A DNA stretch of 64,000 nt from Nemertoderma westbladi (taxonomy: Eukaryota; Xenacoelomorpha; Nemertodermatida; Nemertodermatidae), in the NCBI GenBank assembly GCA_032718475.1, contig JAUCBJ010000150.1, positions 1-64,000 on the forward strand, written 5' to 3'. The notes beneath the pieces are model-generated. The model was given only the letters and a program-made list of their open reading frames with translations. It ran no database searches and had not been told where the DNA came from. Every line of letters begins with the position of its first letter. The first letter of the stretch is position 1. The translations under genes and the position numbers were made by a program. Positions 11,129-20,975 of this stretch are shown here, one piece after another.

Positions 11129-11775
11129 CTGAATTAAACCACAAACATATAAACCAGTAGTTGTTCTACTGACAAGTCTTTGAAAGTTAATCAATCTTTT
11201 AATAACTTAGAAAGAACTTGACAACTTGCTTTCAAACAATTAGTTATATTGTCAAGTACTGATTTACTTATAAGATTTCATAGAATTCGCAAGTAACTTA
11301 CCAAGACTTAGTCTAATTACTATTATCAAGCGCCGTTGGAGTACTTTCAAGTAAATTAAAGTAACAGTCAAGGCTTGGTAATAATCTCACGATTCACACA
11401 ACCCGGCCACTTTCAATGAGACGAGTAGCAGCCTACTGCTGTATAGTTAACGTGTAACTTTCTTACAAATTAGAACCAGATCTTTTGCACAGTCATTAGT
11501 GAAACTTCCCCATCACTAATGGTAGTAATTCATTGTTCGTATCGAAACCTTGATGCCATTATTATAAATTTACAATTCAGCTGTAGTTGTATGGAGTAAT
11601 GGAATTATTATGCAGTCTTTAATTGTAATATTCTCTATAACAACACTATATATCATTACAATATTAGTGGACTTAAGTAATGTTGAAATTCGGTAATCAT
11701 TTATATTATAATTTCATGTATCTGATAGGTTGGAATTCCTGCAGCAACATTATTTTTCCTACTCTACTCATAAGT

Positions 11776-12501
11776 TCACAATGTTGCAAGGTGATTCTTC
11801 TGAATGTGACGTAGGCTGCATCGAAAGATTACGGCATCCATTTTATCTATGAAGTAGAATACATACCGTGGATGAATAGCAACCTCTTCGGGGGCACTGG
11901 GAACTCTGAACCAATCATCCGATGTCACGACAACAGAATTCTGAAACCTCTTTCTCATTACCAGGGTGTCTTTACTAAGTGAAACTAAGTCGCTTTCTCC
12001 ATCGGTATTGGACTGAATGCATAAAATGTGGTGATTTTTTATTGTTAACGTGATGCGTCCATCGACATAATCTAATTGTTTTTTAAGACAGTCTCCTGTT
12101 TTACCTTCGAGAACTTTTAAAGGCTGATGATCCGATCTACAATCCGTTTCTGTAGTTTGACGTTTTTCTTCTCGTTTTTTCTTTCTTTTGTATCCCTTTT
12201 TGCGCCTTACCTCAAGAACTTCTTTTACAAACTTCTTAATTTCTTCTTCATCCCGGAATTGAAAGTCATATTGACGTACGTGATTAATTAGCGTGCACCA
12301 CCACATTCCGGTGTTTCCATGGTTTTGTTTTATTTTCGTGTTATGCCAGATTAGAAGGTTGATTTGGTTTGAGGTGACTTTCTTCCATTTAAGCCAATTT
12401 CTGTTGCTGTCAAATGATATTGATATCGAATCAGAGGGATCATTCTTCGTAACGATTGTTGTTACTGGATTTACTGGATTGTCAATTTCAATTTTTACCA
12501 C
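11776..12501 (-). pseudogene. Diverged third copy of the 283-residue ORF, N-terminus broken
   Basis: 241 open codons align with residues ~42-283 of the unit 1 and 2 proteins and share blocks such as SISFDSNRNWLKWKKVTSNQ, NHGNTGMWWCTLINHVRQYD and LATL at the end. The homologous N-terminal region (12502-12620) is present as DNA (AAATGGGTACACCATG) but contains indels that break the frame. The basic stretch is longer here (RRKKGYKRKKKREEKRQ). Sequence similarity to unit 2 drops sharply at about 11700, so this copy is much older. It could be functional from an internal start, but a pseudogene is more likely. Confidence 0.6.
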
Positions 12502-13019
12502 GTTATCAGCAATTTGAAGATTACTTTGATCTTTTAACCAAATGGGTACACCATGTACTTTTATTATTATAGTGTCTTAATTGAGAGGACTGCCAAAAAC
12601 TTATTTTTCAACAAATGATTATTCCTAACTCTTCCTTAGAATTGTTAATTTTGCTTTTAATCTGTAGCTACAAGTGTTTACAAAAGGTTTCGCTGTTGAA
12701 TACAGTTAATGATTAACATTATTAACATTAACATTTATTTATTTATAGGGGGGTAGACAACATATAAAATCAAGCAGTTTCAAATAGATGGCGCTTCAGG
12801 GATGACAAAAATGATGACTTTGATGGTTTTCTTTTAATTTCTGTAGGGATAGAGTTCAAAACGACAGGGACCTAATAACTTTTGAGACGGTGTTAAACGA
12901 AATGGAGGGAGATGGAAATCGCCTCTAAAATTATTTTAGAGTTAGAAAACCTGGAATATACAGTTTGTATTAATGGGGTTTATGGGATCTTTTACTGATG
13001 ACCAAAATGGGGATGTTAA

Positions 13020-13240
13020 GGCCATGATACACCACAGGAGCGGCAGCGGCGGCCGGCCGCGGCGAGCCGCCGATATGAGCGGCGACTTATAGTATGATAC
13101 ACTATAGGAGCGGCGAGCGGCAGCAGCCATTTGTGGTGTATCATCACACATAGAAAATAATGTGTTCTATTTTTAAAAAGTGGCCGCTTGCCGCGGCCAC
13201 TCGCCGCTGCCGCTCGCCGCTCCTGTGGTGTATCATGGCC
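13020..13240. mobile_element. GC-rich terminal-inverted-repeat element, copy 2
   Basis: This is a shorter copy of the element at 614-918, with ends GGCCATGATACACCACAGGA and TGTGGTGTATCATGGCC, the same AT-rich core and a contracted GAGCGGC/GCCGCTC region. Comparing the two shows that the length difference lies in the GC repeat. Between 12720 and 13019 I see no gene. Confidence 0.75.
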
Positions 13241-13479
13241 TTTATATGCCAAATACATCAACCAACAGTATATTGAAAATTATAATAAATTGCAAAATTA
13301 CAAAATACCAAACAGGCCTTCGTCAGTGGCTAAACTCGACCGTACCTACCAACTAACTAACATACTATGTATTAACTATTTACTAACTAACAAACTAGTT
13401 GGTAGGTAATAATTTTCCATATAATTTCCACCATAATTCAACTATTTGTAATCATTGCATGGCCGTACCACCCTAATAA

Positions 13480-13660
13480 TAACTGCGGTGTAACTGGTGC
13501 AATATCGAAGGAGACACCCTTTTATAACGCTTGTAGCTAAAGAATGAAACCAAAAATATAAATTCTGGCTCACCAATAGCAAGAAGGAGGGAGGTGAATC
13601 TATGTATGTTTCTAATTCAAATTCCATGAAATCTCATTAAGATTTATAGAAATTTAGTGT
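13480..13660. mobile_element. Fragment of the palindromic element family
   Basis: TGCGGTGTAACTGGTGCAAT, CTTGTAGCTAAAGAATGAAA, AATTCTGGCTCACC and AAATCTCATTAAGATTTAT occur in the same order as in the right arm of the element at 1456-2346. Neither terminal end is present. From 13661 to 14454 I see no gene, only AT-rich sequence. Confidence 0.55.
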
Positions 13661-14542
13661 ATTTTCAATGTTTTTAATCAACTTTTCTCACCTAAAAATT
13701 ACTGTTGCATGAAATGGATTCTGTAATATTTTAATTTTTGATTGATTGAAAATTTAAAGTCGAATTTTACCGATTTCAACTCGTCGAGTATGCACCAACT
13801 TTTTTATTTGGGCTATTCAGTCATTTGAGCAACACATTTTTGAGCCTCAGAATCTTTTCAAATATCGCCAATCTCGCATAGAACGTCGCCAAAATTTGTT
13901 AGTCCGGCAAAAAAAACTCACTAATTCGTCTAAAAGAGTAAATTATTGGTTGCAGAATAATATGATTCAACTAGAAAAGCCAGCCAGCTGGCTATAAGGA
14001 GACCGTCCATATAGACAAACGTAGTGTTAGTTGGGTCCCCCCTCATTCATTATTATTAACCTATAAAACATTTGAACGGCCCAGTGCTTAAAATTCAATC
14101 ACCAGGTCTCCCACCTAACATAGCAGTGAGTAACCTTATATATATTACCATAGGATTCACTGGGAAGAGCTATTCAGCAGGCGGGGTAATACATTACAAA
14201 CTTAACAGTTGATATTTTATTACTGCCTGGGATAGAGTGAGATGGTAATAAAGCAAGTAATGACGTACTCATCTGCAGTTTGGGCCTATCCATTCAATAA
14301 ATAGTAGTAGCATACTCGGCACTCATGAGAACCAGCAGCTGGTGTTTCTATCATTGGGTCTATGGCAATTTTCGTGTTTTCATTTTCGCTCACTCAGGGT
14401 ACTGGTTTGAGGGTGCAGGCTCGTTTAAAGCTAGCTTGCTGGCTTTCTAGTTATGTCTCACCCAGGATAGAGGGTGAAGGTGAAACTATCTCGGTTTCAA
14501 AATATGTAATATTTGGGTGGGGGGGGGGGGGGGGGGGAGGGG

Positions 14543-15259
14543 CACTACTATGTCTTGTACACACACCCCCCCCCCCCCCCCACTTTTGTTATAGAACATA
14601 TTTATTGTTCTAGAACACATTTATTATGTTCTAGAACAAAATTTATTTTGATAAAAAAAAATATTATTGTTCTAGAACAATTTTTTTTTCTAGAATTAAT
14701 TTTTATTTTTCCAGTTTCTATAGTAATTATATATTTCGAGAATATTTATGGAGGGATACATTTTCTTAATATTTAAAAATGTTATAGAAATAGTTATACT
14801 GTTGTAGCTACATCATATTTAGTTTTAGTTATGAGTGAAATTAATAAAAAAAAGACAAACACAAAACGATTAACCATAGCAAGAGGGGAGCAGGGAGGTT
14901 TTACGATAAGAAAACAGGAGCAAACACCCAAAGGATAGAGAGTATCTGGAAACAGGCAAAGCAATTAATTATACGCAAACGAAGAGGTACAAAGATGCTG
15001 GCACACCACTTGGCAGAATACAGATGGCGATTACTACATAAAGAATCACCATTCCTCGACTTGATTAAACTAATAAGACAAAAGTACAAATAAGTATAAA
15101 TAATAGCTATAACTAATAAAATAAAATATTTGTTCTAGAACAAAAAATATTTTTTAAATAAATCTAAAGCTGGTCATAAAACAATATTTGATAATAAAAA
15201 TAACACATATACCTAGTATTTATAAAAAAAACAGGGGGTGTGTACAAGACATAGTAGTG
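14543..15259 (+). mobile_element. Internally deleted Merlin (IS1016/ISXO2-like) DNA transposon
   Basis: The ends are inverted repeats of about 25 bp: CACTACTATGTCTTGTACAC at 14543, mirrored by GTGTACAAGACATAGTAGTG ending at 15259. Between them is a transposase C-terminal fragment (see 14879-15093) and several GTTCTAGAAC palindromes (14607, 14631, 14671, 15131). At 717 bp it is shorter than complete Merlin elements and lacks the first part of the transposase. Confidence 0.65.
14879..15093 (+). pseudogene. Merlin-type transposase, C-terminal fragment
   Basis: The + frame ending at the TAA at 15091-15093 reads FYDKKTGANTQRIESIWKQA, then KQLIIRKRRGTK, LAEYRWRL and PFLDLIKLIRQKYK. This is the family pattern T-H/N-T-Q-x-I-E-x-x-W-x-x-A-K with a later E-Y/F-x-W-R, from the DDE domain of IS1016/ISXO2/Merlin transposases. 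The glutamate in RIES would be the third catalytic acid. The two upstream aspartates are absent, so the fragment is inactive. Confidence 0.65.
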
Positions 15260-15300
15260 CCGGGGGGAGGGGGGTCCGATTAGCGAACAAAGTAAGATAA

Positions 15301-16434
15301 TTACAATCCAGGACATGGTGTATTCGCGATTGGAAGAGAAACAGCAATAGGGCCACTTTGGATTCCAGCCCCTTGAGATATAGGTACACTTCCGACTAAA
15401 TGATGTGCAGAAACAGAATCATGTATATAAGCTGATTTACTGGGTGCAGAATAATTTAATGTACATGGTGATGAACTTGTGGGTTCAGTAGCGATACTAA
15501 CAGGTAATAGAGGTATTGGGACCATCTGGGTTGCGGTCTGTAGTTCATGTTGATGTAACACATTGGTATCAGTTGATATTGAAGGTAACGATATTGGTGT
15601 GGAATTGTGTCGGTGACTGATGTTGGGGGTCGGATCGGTCGAGCCATTACAAATTTCTATTTTCTCATTAGATAAACAATTTTTCAACCATTTTCTCAAA
15701 TGGTCACTGTCGTTACAGTTATCAATCATTATTTCATCTTTATCCCGTTTCAGTGCTGTTGATAGGGCATACAAGCAAACAAAAGCACCGCAGTCGAACA
15801 AGTTTTTCTGACCAGAGAATCGTCTAACAATGCTTTCTGGCCTCCATGTTTCACTGGTTGGCCTTTTTATGTCCTCTATAATATTTAGTATCTCACATAT
15901 CTTCTTGTCCATTACTGTTACACCTGGACTTTCAACTCCTGAGTCTATAGTGTGCACAGTTTTTGATTTGCGGTCAGCCACATGAAGTACGAAGTGTTCA
16001 TTACATTTGATGTGCTCAGGCAGAAATATCGTGTCTACCGTTGTTGGGTCACTGTGTGCGGTGATTATCCTTATTACCATTGCTTTGTCATATATATTTT
16101 GGTTGAGTTTGGAGCAGAAGGCTTCATAAATACATGCCACATTGTCAACCTGGCGTTCAAGGATAGTCAGGAAATTATCAATTATTGATGTGCTGAGATA
16201 TTTATTCGATTCGAGGCGCAGCTTATCATCTGGCGTGAGTTTCTGAACAATTTTAGATTGATTTCTATGAGGCTGTGTTACTGCATTGATAAATTTTGCG
16301 TCGTATTTGGTTGTATTGGGTTGTTCTGGGAAGGTTATGATCTGGCGAAGTGGCGGGTCATCAGTTATGGGATTGGCATAGTCACTTCCAGCCACTGGGT
16401 TAGTTACATTTTGTTCTACGGAATCTGGTTCCAT
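15301..16434 (-). CDS. Ulp1/SENP-like (C48 family) cysteine protease
   Basis: The 377-residue ORF contains the complete Ulp1-type arrangement: LTPDDKLRLESNKYLSTSII and DNFLTIL (about 67-90), the histidine at H147 (NEHFVLHVADRKSKTVHTID), aspartate D164, oxyanion glutamine Q209 and nucleophile C215 in FSGQKNLFDCGAFVCLYA. This family cleaves SUMO or related tags. Ulp1-like domains are also common in eukaryotic DNA transposons, which fits the repeat setting here. The C-terminal ~110 residues are Ser/Thr/Pro-rich and low complexity. The last eight or so codons and the stop lie in palindromic-element sequence (NTPCPGL). Deleted copies are at 4128-4409 and 8455-8736. There is no transposase nearby, so whether it is transposon cargo or a resident gene is open. 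Confidence 0.72.
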   Translation of the reverse strand: MEPDSVEQNVTNPVAGSDYANPITDDPPLRQIITFPEQPNTTKYDAKFINAVTQPHRNQSKIVQKLTPDDKLRLESNKYLSTSIIDNFLTILERQVDNVACIYEAFCSKLNQNIYDKAMVIRIITAHSDPTTVDTIFLPEHIKCNEHFVLHVADRKSKTVHTIDSGVESPGVTVMDKKICEILNIIEDIKRPTSETWRPESIVRRFSGQKNLFDCGAFVCLYALSTALKRDKDEIMIDNCNDSDHLRKWLKNCLSNEKIEICNGSTDPTPNISHRHNSTPISLPSISTDTNVLHQHELQTATQMVPIPLLPVSIATEPTSSSPCTLNYSAPSKSAYIHDSVSAHHLVGSVPISQGAGIQSGPIAVSLPIANTPCPGL

Positions 16435-17614
16435 ATCGACGATGTGTTATCGTAGTTGAAGTTTAGTTGTCCTGTTGTCCCTGTTCCATTGTCTTTGGCA
16501 TAATGTCTGGCTGGAGTCACGACAGTTTAACTTTATCCCTGGCTTATTTGCAACTTTCCCCAAGAGGGGGAACTAAAGGAAATTATTGGTCACGAATGCA
16601 GATTACTGCTCTGTTTTAAAATTTTAATATCAACCTCCCTAACCAAGGTAGATAGGGTTATAATTATTCGAATGTTTATCACCTCAAAGGTTGTTTTTGA
16701 TCTAAAAATATCGGATGGTCCATCAAGTGTTGTTATTCGTCACTAAAGTTAAGTAGTTTCTCTAATTAATCAATCCATGAACCTTTTAACATTATTTGCC
16801 TAAATCTTACAGTTGAGTTGCTTAGCGTGAACTTTTGCAGTTTTTTGACTTTGGCTCAGTTTCAGTTAGTTATTGTGACGTGAGTTAGTTCTTAGTTTCA
16901 GTTAGTTAGTGTTACGTGAGATAGTTCTGAGAAACATTTAAAGAGTAAGTGATGTTTATTTTCTTTTTTAATGTTCTAGAACATGTTAGCAATTAATTAA
17001 AAAAGTATACGTTATATAATAAATAATAATAATATTTTGTTCTATTTTAACCAAAACCAAACCCGACTTAACATTGATCAACTTAACCCAACTTATATTT
17101 TTTGTTATCGGTGCAGTCCAGTGCAGCAGTAGTATTTTTTTTTTTACAGTTATCTGCTATTTTACTAAGTCAAATAAATGTTAAACCACAGGGATAATTT
17201 ATTGTAATACACCATAGGCCTACCGGTACTATTATTTATGGTATTTTTTTGTATCTCAAACTCAAATATCTTACTAAAACATTTTTTTATTCATGTACTG
17301 TACTGTAAGTAACCAAGGTGGTCTAAAATATTAACAAAAGTCGGAAAGGTAGCTAGTTTACAAAATGTGGTGGTGGTAAACATATTATTAGTAATTACGA
17401 AATTGTGTAAAATGTTCTCGAACAAACACCATTGGATCGCCTAGTTTACCTGTACATCACTCAATGTGCTAACTATTGACAACTGCGTAATGTAAGCCTT
17501 CGTTTAGTAAAGCGAACGATAAAGCAACTACAGCCTGAATAGAGTTGGTAATATATTATGATTTTCTTTTTAATATAATATTCTGTGTTTGTGATTCAAT
17601 TTGTTGTTTTCTAG
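16435..17614. other. Noncoding end of RyR intron 1
   Basis: There is no gene. 16420-16530 matches the sequence upstream of the 93-codon ORFs (4400-4500, 8730-8830). 17340-17510 matches 4618-4770 and 8945-9100 with moderate divergence, showing that the third, older unit reaches almost to RyR exon 2. The polypyrimidine tract and TTTTCTAG acceptor end it at 17614. Confidence 0.6.
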
Positions 17615-17755
17615 TTGGTACTGACTGTAATGTTGACCTCCGTTATCATATACATGTACTCCGTTGTCGCATTCAACTTCTTCCGCAAATTCTACGCCCA
17701 GGAAAGTGACGAAGAATCACAACCACCCAGTTTAAAGTGTCACAACATGTGGACG
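17615..17755 (+). CDS. RYR: Ryanodine receptor, S5 exon
   Basis: The exon is 141 nt, phase 0 at both ends, encoding [20 protein letters not shown] (S5), then [14 protein letters not shown] and LKCHNMWT. It corresponds to the RyR S5 helix and the start of the luminal loop before the pore helix. The acceptor is TTTTCTAG at 17614 and the donor GTAAGT at 17756. The last 18 nt (TGTCACAACATGTGGACG) plus the donor were amplified into the adjoining 27-bp array, so several downstream donors are candidates. Confidence 0.93.
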
Positions 17756-18025
17756 GTAAGTGAATGTCACAACATGTGGACGGTAAGTGAATGTCACAAC
17801 GTGTGGACGGAAAGTGAATGTCACAACATGTGGACGGAAAGTGAATGTCACAACATGTGGACATAAAGTGAATGTCACAACATGTGGACGGTAAGTGAAT
17901 GTCACAACATGTGGACGGAAAGTGAATGTCACAACATGTGGACGGAAAGTGAATGTCACAACATGTGGACGGAAAGTGAATGTCACAACATGTGGACGGT
18001 AAGTGAATGTCAGAACATGTGAACG
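17738..18025 (+). repeat. 27-bp tandem array made from an exon end and its 5' splice site
   Basis: The exon's last 18 nt are followed by ten 27-bp units (17756-18025), each holding a donor-like start, GAAT, and the exon-end copy TGTCACAACATGTGGACG. Donor-like starts: GTAAGT at 17756, 17783, 17891 and 17999; GAAAGT at 17810, 17837, 17918, 17945 and 17972; TAAAGT at 17864; and a degenerate GTCAGT at 18026. Because 27 is a multiple of 3, donor 17783 would add VSECHNMWT in frame. Donors from 17891 on would include the in-frame TAA at 17864. Confidence 0.95.
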
Positions 18026-18229
18026 GTCAGTGAACAAAGTGTCAGAATTTTGCAGCCTAACTCCGATTTCACGTTAGAAATAAAGTTAGTCCTGTTCATC
18101 ATAATAATCCTGATTTCAACTCTTACAGTAGCCATGTTTCTCATCTTCAAATGATTTATTCAATCGAAACATTTAATATAATAGAAACATTATAAAACTC
18201 AGTTTCAACATAATATTCAATATTCAACC

Positions 18230-18231
<2 letters not shown>

Positions 18232-18268
<37 letters not shown>
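18232..18268. repeat. (CA)n microsatellite
   Basis: About 18 CA dinucleotides, immediately followed by a palindromic stretch. Confidence 0.95.
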
Positions 18269-18270
<2 letters not shown>

Positions 18271-18347
18271 CAGGTTTTGATTATACATATATTTTCAAAA
18301 CTCAAAACCTGCCAGGTTTGATTTTTGAAAATATATAATCAGTAAAA
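18271..18347. repeat. Imperfect inverted repeat beside the CA tract
   Basis: GATTATACATATATTTTCAA on the left is mirrored by TTGAAAATATATAATC on the right, and CAGGTTTTGA is mirrored by TCAAAACCTG. The region could fold as a hairpin or be the end of an element. Confidence 0.5.
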
Positions 18348-18658
18348 GTGATCACTTGGAGTGACACAACGAATTGGAATCTATTGAATGAGAATATATC
18401 GCAACATACTGTATAGCACGTTAGATTCTTAACAAGGAAAGTCATTCCCATATTGTGAATAACGTAACTTGATGTAGGCCTACGTTTAGTATTACAGTAC
18501 AAGATATAATTGTTAATCAATCAAATTATTCATATATTATATTGATAGAAAACACAGTAAATTGTTATTAGTACTCGAAACATTTCTAAATTTCTCAATA
18601 ATAATTTTTTGTATACCTATTTATTATTATACTGTACCTGCCATATTGCCTGTATACA

Positions 18659-18858
18659 GGTGTAAACGCTACGCCGACAACCGACTACCGACAACCAACG
18701 CCGACAACCATTATTAAAGCTAATTAATGTTATTTAATAATGTTACAGTGGAAGATTATTCTAACCAAAACAATAAACGAGAGTTAAGAACTCAGGTTAC
18801 ATTTTCATATTTGCTGTTGTCGGCAGTGGATGTCGGCTGTCGGCGTAGCATTTACACC
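18659..18858. mobile_element. 200-bp MITE with 27-bp terminal inverted repeats
   Basis: GGTGTAAACGCTACGCCGAC at 18659 is mirrored at 18832-18858 (ending GTAGCATTTACACC), with about 25 of 27 positions matching. The core is AT-rich and noncoding. I cannot identify a clear target-site duplication, so the superfamily is unknown. Confidence 0.65.
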
Positions 18859-19143
18859 CCGTGTAGACTGTCATAATTTGGTACTGTATCGTGTAAACTA
18901 TATTGTCTGATCGGTGTATTGTTTTTACTATGAACCTTGTTTGGTTTGAAATAAAGGAATAAATAAATAAAGACTGTATTCCGTATGTCCAATACCAGTA
19001 TTGTAACATATGTCATCATAATTTTTCAACGTAACAATAAACTTATAAAGCATAATACGAAAAGGTTACCGGTACCGTAGTTTTACAAATTAGAATATTA
19101 CCGTAGGGCCGGCGTAACAGGCTAAAATAAAATGTATTGTGTA

Positions 19144-19377
19144 TTATGTGTAATATTTTTTCTTACCGAAATTAGTACCGGCGCGGCACCGACTTAATCC
19201 ACCGACGATGGAGCGGCATTGAAAACTCCTGCACTTCATGGCACATGTGGTGATGCAAAGAATTGCGAATATAACAATGTTCCCTTTGCTCTTTTTTGAG
19301 TACCTCTGTGCACGGACCTTATTCACTATCCGCTCTAATTCCTGAGGAATCTTCCCCTCCCATACTTTAGCGCCCAT
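19144..19377 (-). CDS. Possible small exon or gene, unrecognised
   Basis: The minus-strand ORF of 77 codons starts MGAKVWEGKIPQELERIVNK, has a basic stretch (RYSKKSKGN) and a short hydrophobic segment (IVIFAILCITTCA). A good donor (GGTAAGAAA) lies near its 3' end at about 19166, so it could be the first exon of a gene leaving leftward. No acceptor or continuation was found and no family is recognised. A chance ORF is a real alternative. Confidence 0.25.
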   Translation of the reverse strand: MGAKVWEGKIPQELERIVNKVRAQRYSKKSKGNIVIFAILCITTCAMKCRSFQCRSIVGGLSRCRAGTNFGKKKYYT

Positions 19378-19379
19378 TC

Positions 19380-20975
19380 CGGTTAGAGCTTCTTCACTTC
19401 TACTTGTACTGTATTTAATTAGGCCTATAATAATTTACTTTCATTATTAGTTCAGTAGGGCTAGTTGTACCGGTAACACAACATGTAGATGTAATTGTTA
19501 ATGTTTAATGTACAATTTACTACATTATTGAACAATGTTATAATATCTGTACGTTGGTTGACTGGACCAGACTGCCAGAGGTGGACCCATATTATGTTAA
19601 AACAAGTCCTGTTACCGGTAGGTCTAGCTAGCTAGCTAGAACACAATTTCAGTCAGGCCTATTACACATCAGTAAGAAGAAACTGAAAGTAATCAAAATT
19701 GTCGACATGCTCAGCTACCGGTAGGGGGTTTGCCATTTATGAAATGTAGATGGTATGGAAAGACAGAAAGAGGTTCTTCCCCAGCATTAAAAACGATTAT
19801 TATTATTTGCGACGCCTTTCGGGCAGTCGGGTCGGGCCTAAATAAACTCTTCTTCAGGCGATTAAATACCGGTATTAGAACCAAATTTTAAAATGTAAAC
19901 AGACACAACTGCAAATACTGAACAGTGACCGGCACCTGAACAGCCTAAACAATGTATTGCCCAGGCCAGGAGCAGGACAGTAGCTCATCACTTGCCATTG
20001 CCACTACCAGACTACAAGGTGAAAGTAGGTACTGTAGTTAGAAATACATTTAATTGGATTTAGTGTGTTTAAGTGAAGAAACTGAACAATTTCAATAGGC
20101 CCTATGTACAGTAAGTATGTTGTGCTCGTAATCAGTACAGCAGTATGTAGGCCTACGTACGTACAGCCTACAGTATGGTACCGCTAGTATGCCGTCGCCG
20201 TCCGTTACCTGGCTGACTAGCCTACGGTATATATTTATTATTGAAAAGATTCTTTCCCCCCATCTAGCCACCCCCTTGTAACAAAATAGTATAGGCTAAC
20301 GTTTAGAAACCGATCACCTTTTACTTTTCTGAGCGTTACAAATCCCCCCCCCCCCCAGGCTGCGTGTATTCGCATGTTGCGCCATGTATGCATGCCCCGC
20401 CCCCAGGTTTTTTTTTTAACATCAAAATTCCTAAACCTATTGTATTTTTTTTCTTACCGGTAACAAAAGCTAGGTTTTTACAGCACAGCTCTTTACAGAT
20501 CAGCAGAGCCTGTCCCGTTCCCGTTACGGTGAGTACAGGAGTACAGACAGAGTACTGTAGGCCTACTACCGGTACAGACTACAGTTGTACGGTACAGCGG
20601 TAGGCCTACTGAAGTCTGGAAGTACAGAATTCAGTTCTACCGTCATTGTACAGTTGTACACTTTACTGCTTTACGTTCTGTTTACAGCAGTTGTCAGGTT
20701 GTAGTTATCAAATTATTGTACTTACCTGTAGGCTGTAGCGCTGTAGGCCTATTTTGCGTAATTTTAACGTTTATTATGATTATCATTTATTAGCATTACC
20801 GGTAATCGGATCATCAACTTTCGAAGTTTCGAACAATTCATTAAAGCATTACAGCATTAGGCCAGTACTGCAGTAGGCCCTCTCCACTCTCATCTCTGCA
20901 TCTGCTCATTCAATTTCCCGATATTTTGATACCAACCGACCAATAATTTATCGCAACGCAAGACAACCAAGCACA
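19380..20975. other. Upstream region of the mannose 6-phosphate receptor gene
   Basis: I see no coding gene. The stretch is rich in short palindromes (CCGGTA/TACCGG, TAGGCCTA) and has a C run at 20346. GTTACGGTGAGTACAG at about 20523 resembles a 5' splice site, so an untranslated first exon of the downstream gene is conceivable. No TATA box or other promoter element is convincing. Confidence 0.3.

Larger units (their letters stand above)
7141..11690. repeat. Tandem duplication, unit 2
   Basis: This is the second copy of the segment at 2796-7140. It lacks the RTE insertion found at 5855-6392 but has its own RTE insertion at 10400-11128. It is followed directly by an older, diverged copy (ORF at 11776-12501, protease at 15301-16434). 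The noncoding parts (8740-9500, 10193-10387 and 11141-11690) match unit 1 and hold nothing else recognisable. Confidence 0.85.
14455..15325. mobile_element. Palindromic-family element interrupted by a Merlin-type element
   Basis: The left part, CACCCAGGATAGAGGGTGAA, then TATCTCGGTTTCAAAAT and a G run at 14518-14538, and the right part after 15259 (G-rich, then AATCCAGGACATGGTGTATT) together form one arm of the palindromic family. It is split at the G run by the element 14543-15259. The right end supplies the last codons and stop of the protease ORF at 15301-16434. Confidence 0.6.
107..17614 (+). other. RyR intron 1 (17.5 kb), filled with repeats
   Basis: The intron runs from the GTTTGT donor at 107 to the TTTTCTAG acceptor ending at 17614, phase 0. 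It holds no host gene on the + strand. Its content is listed separately: foldback elements, a tandem duplication carrying minus-strand ORFs, an older copy with a Ulp1-like protease ORF, and LINE/SINE insertions. In 107-613 and 919-1455 I see no gene, apart from a 64-bp stretch at 1192-1255 that resembles 6403-6460 and 10193-10250. Confidence 0.85.

Noticed and set aside
17738-18031. CRISPR-like array
   Set aside because: Units are contiguous tandem repeats with no unique spacers, in a eukaryotic intron, and derive from the RyR exon end.
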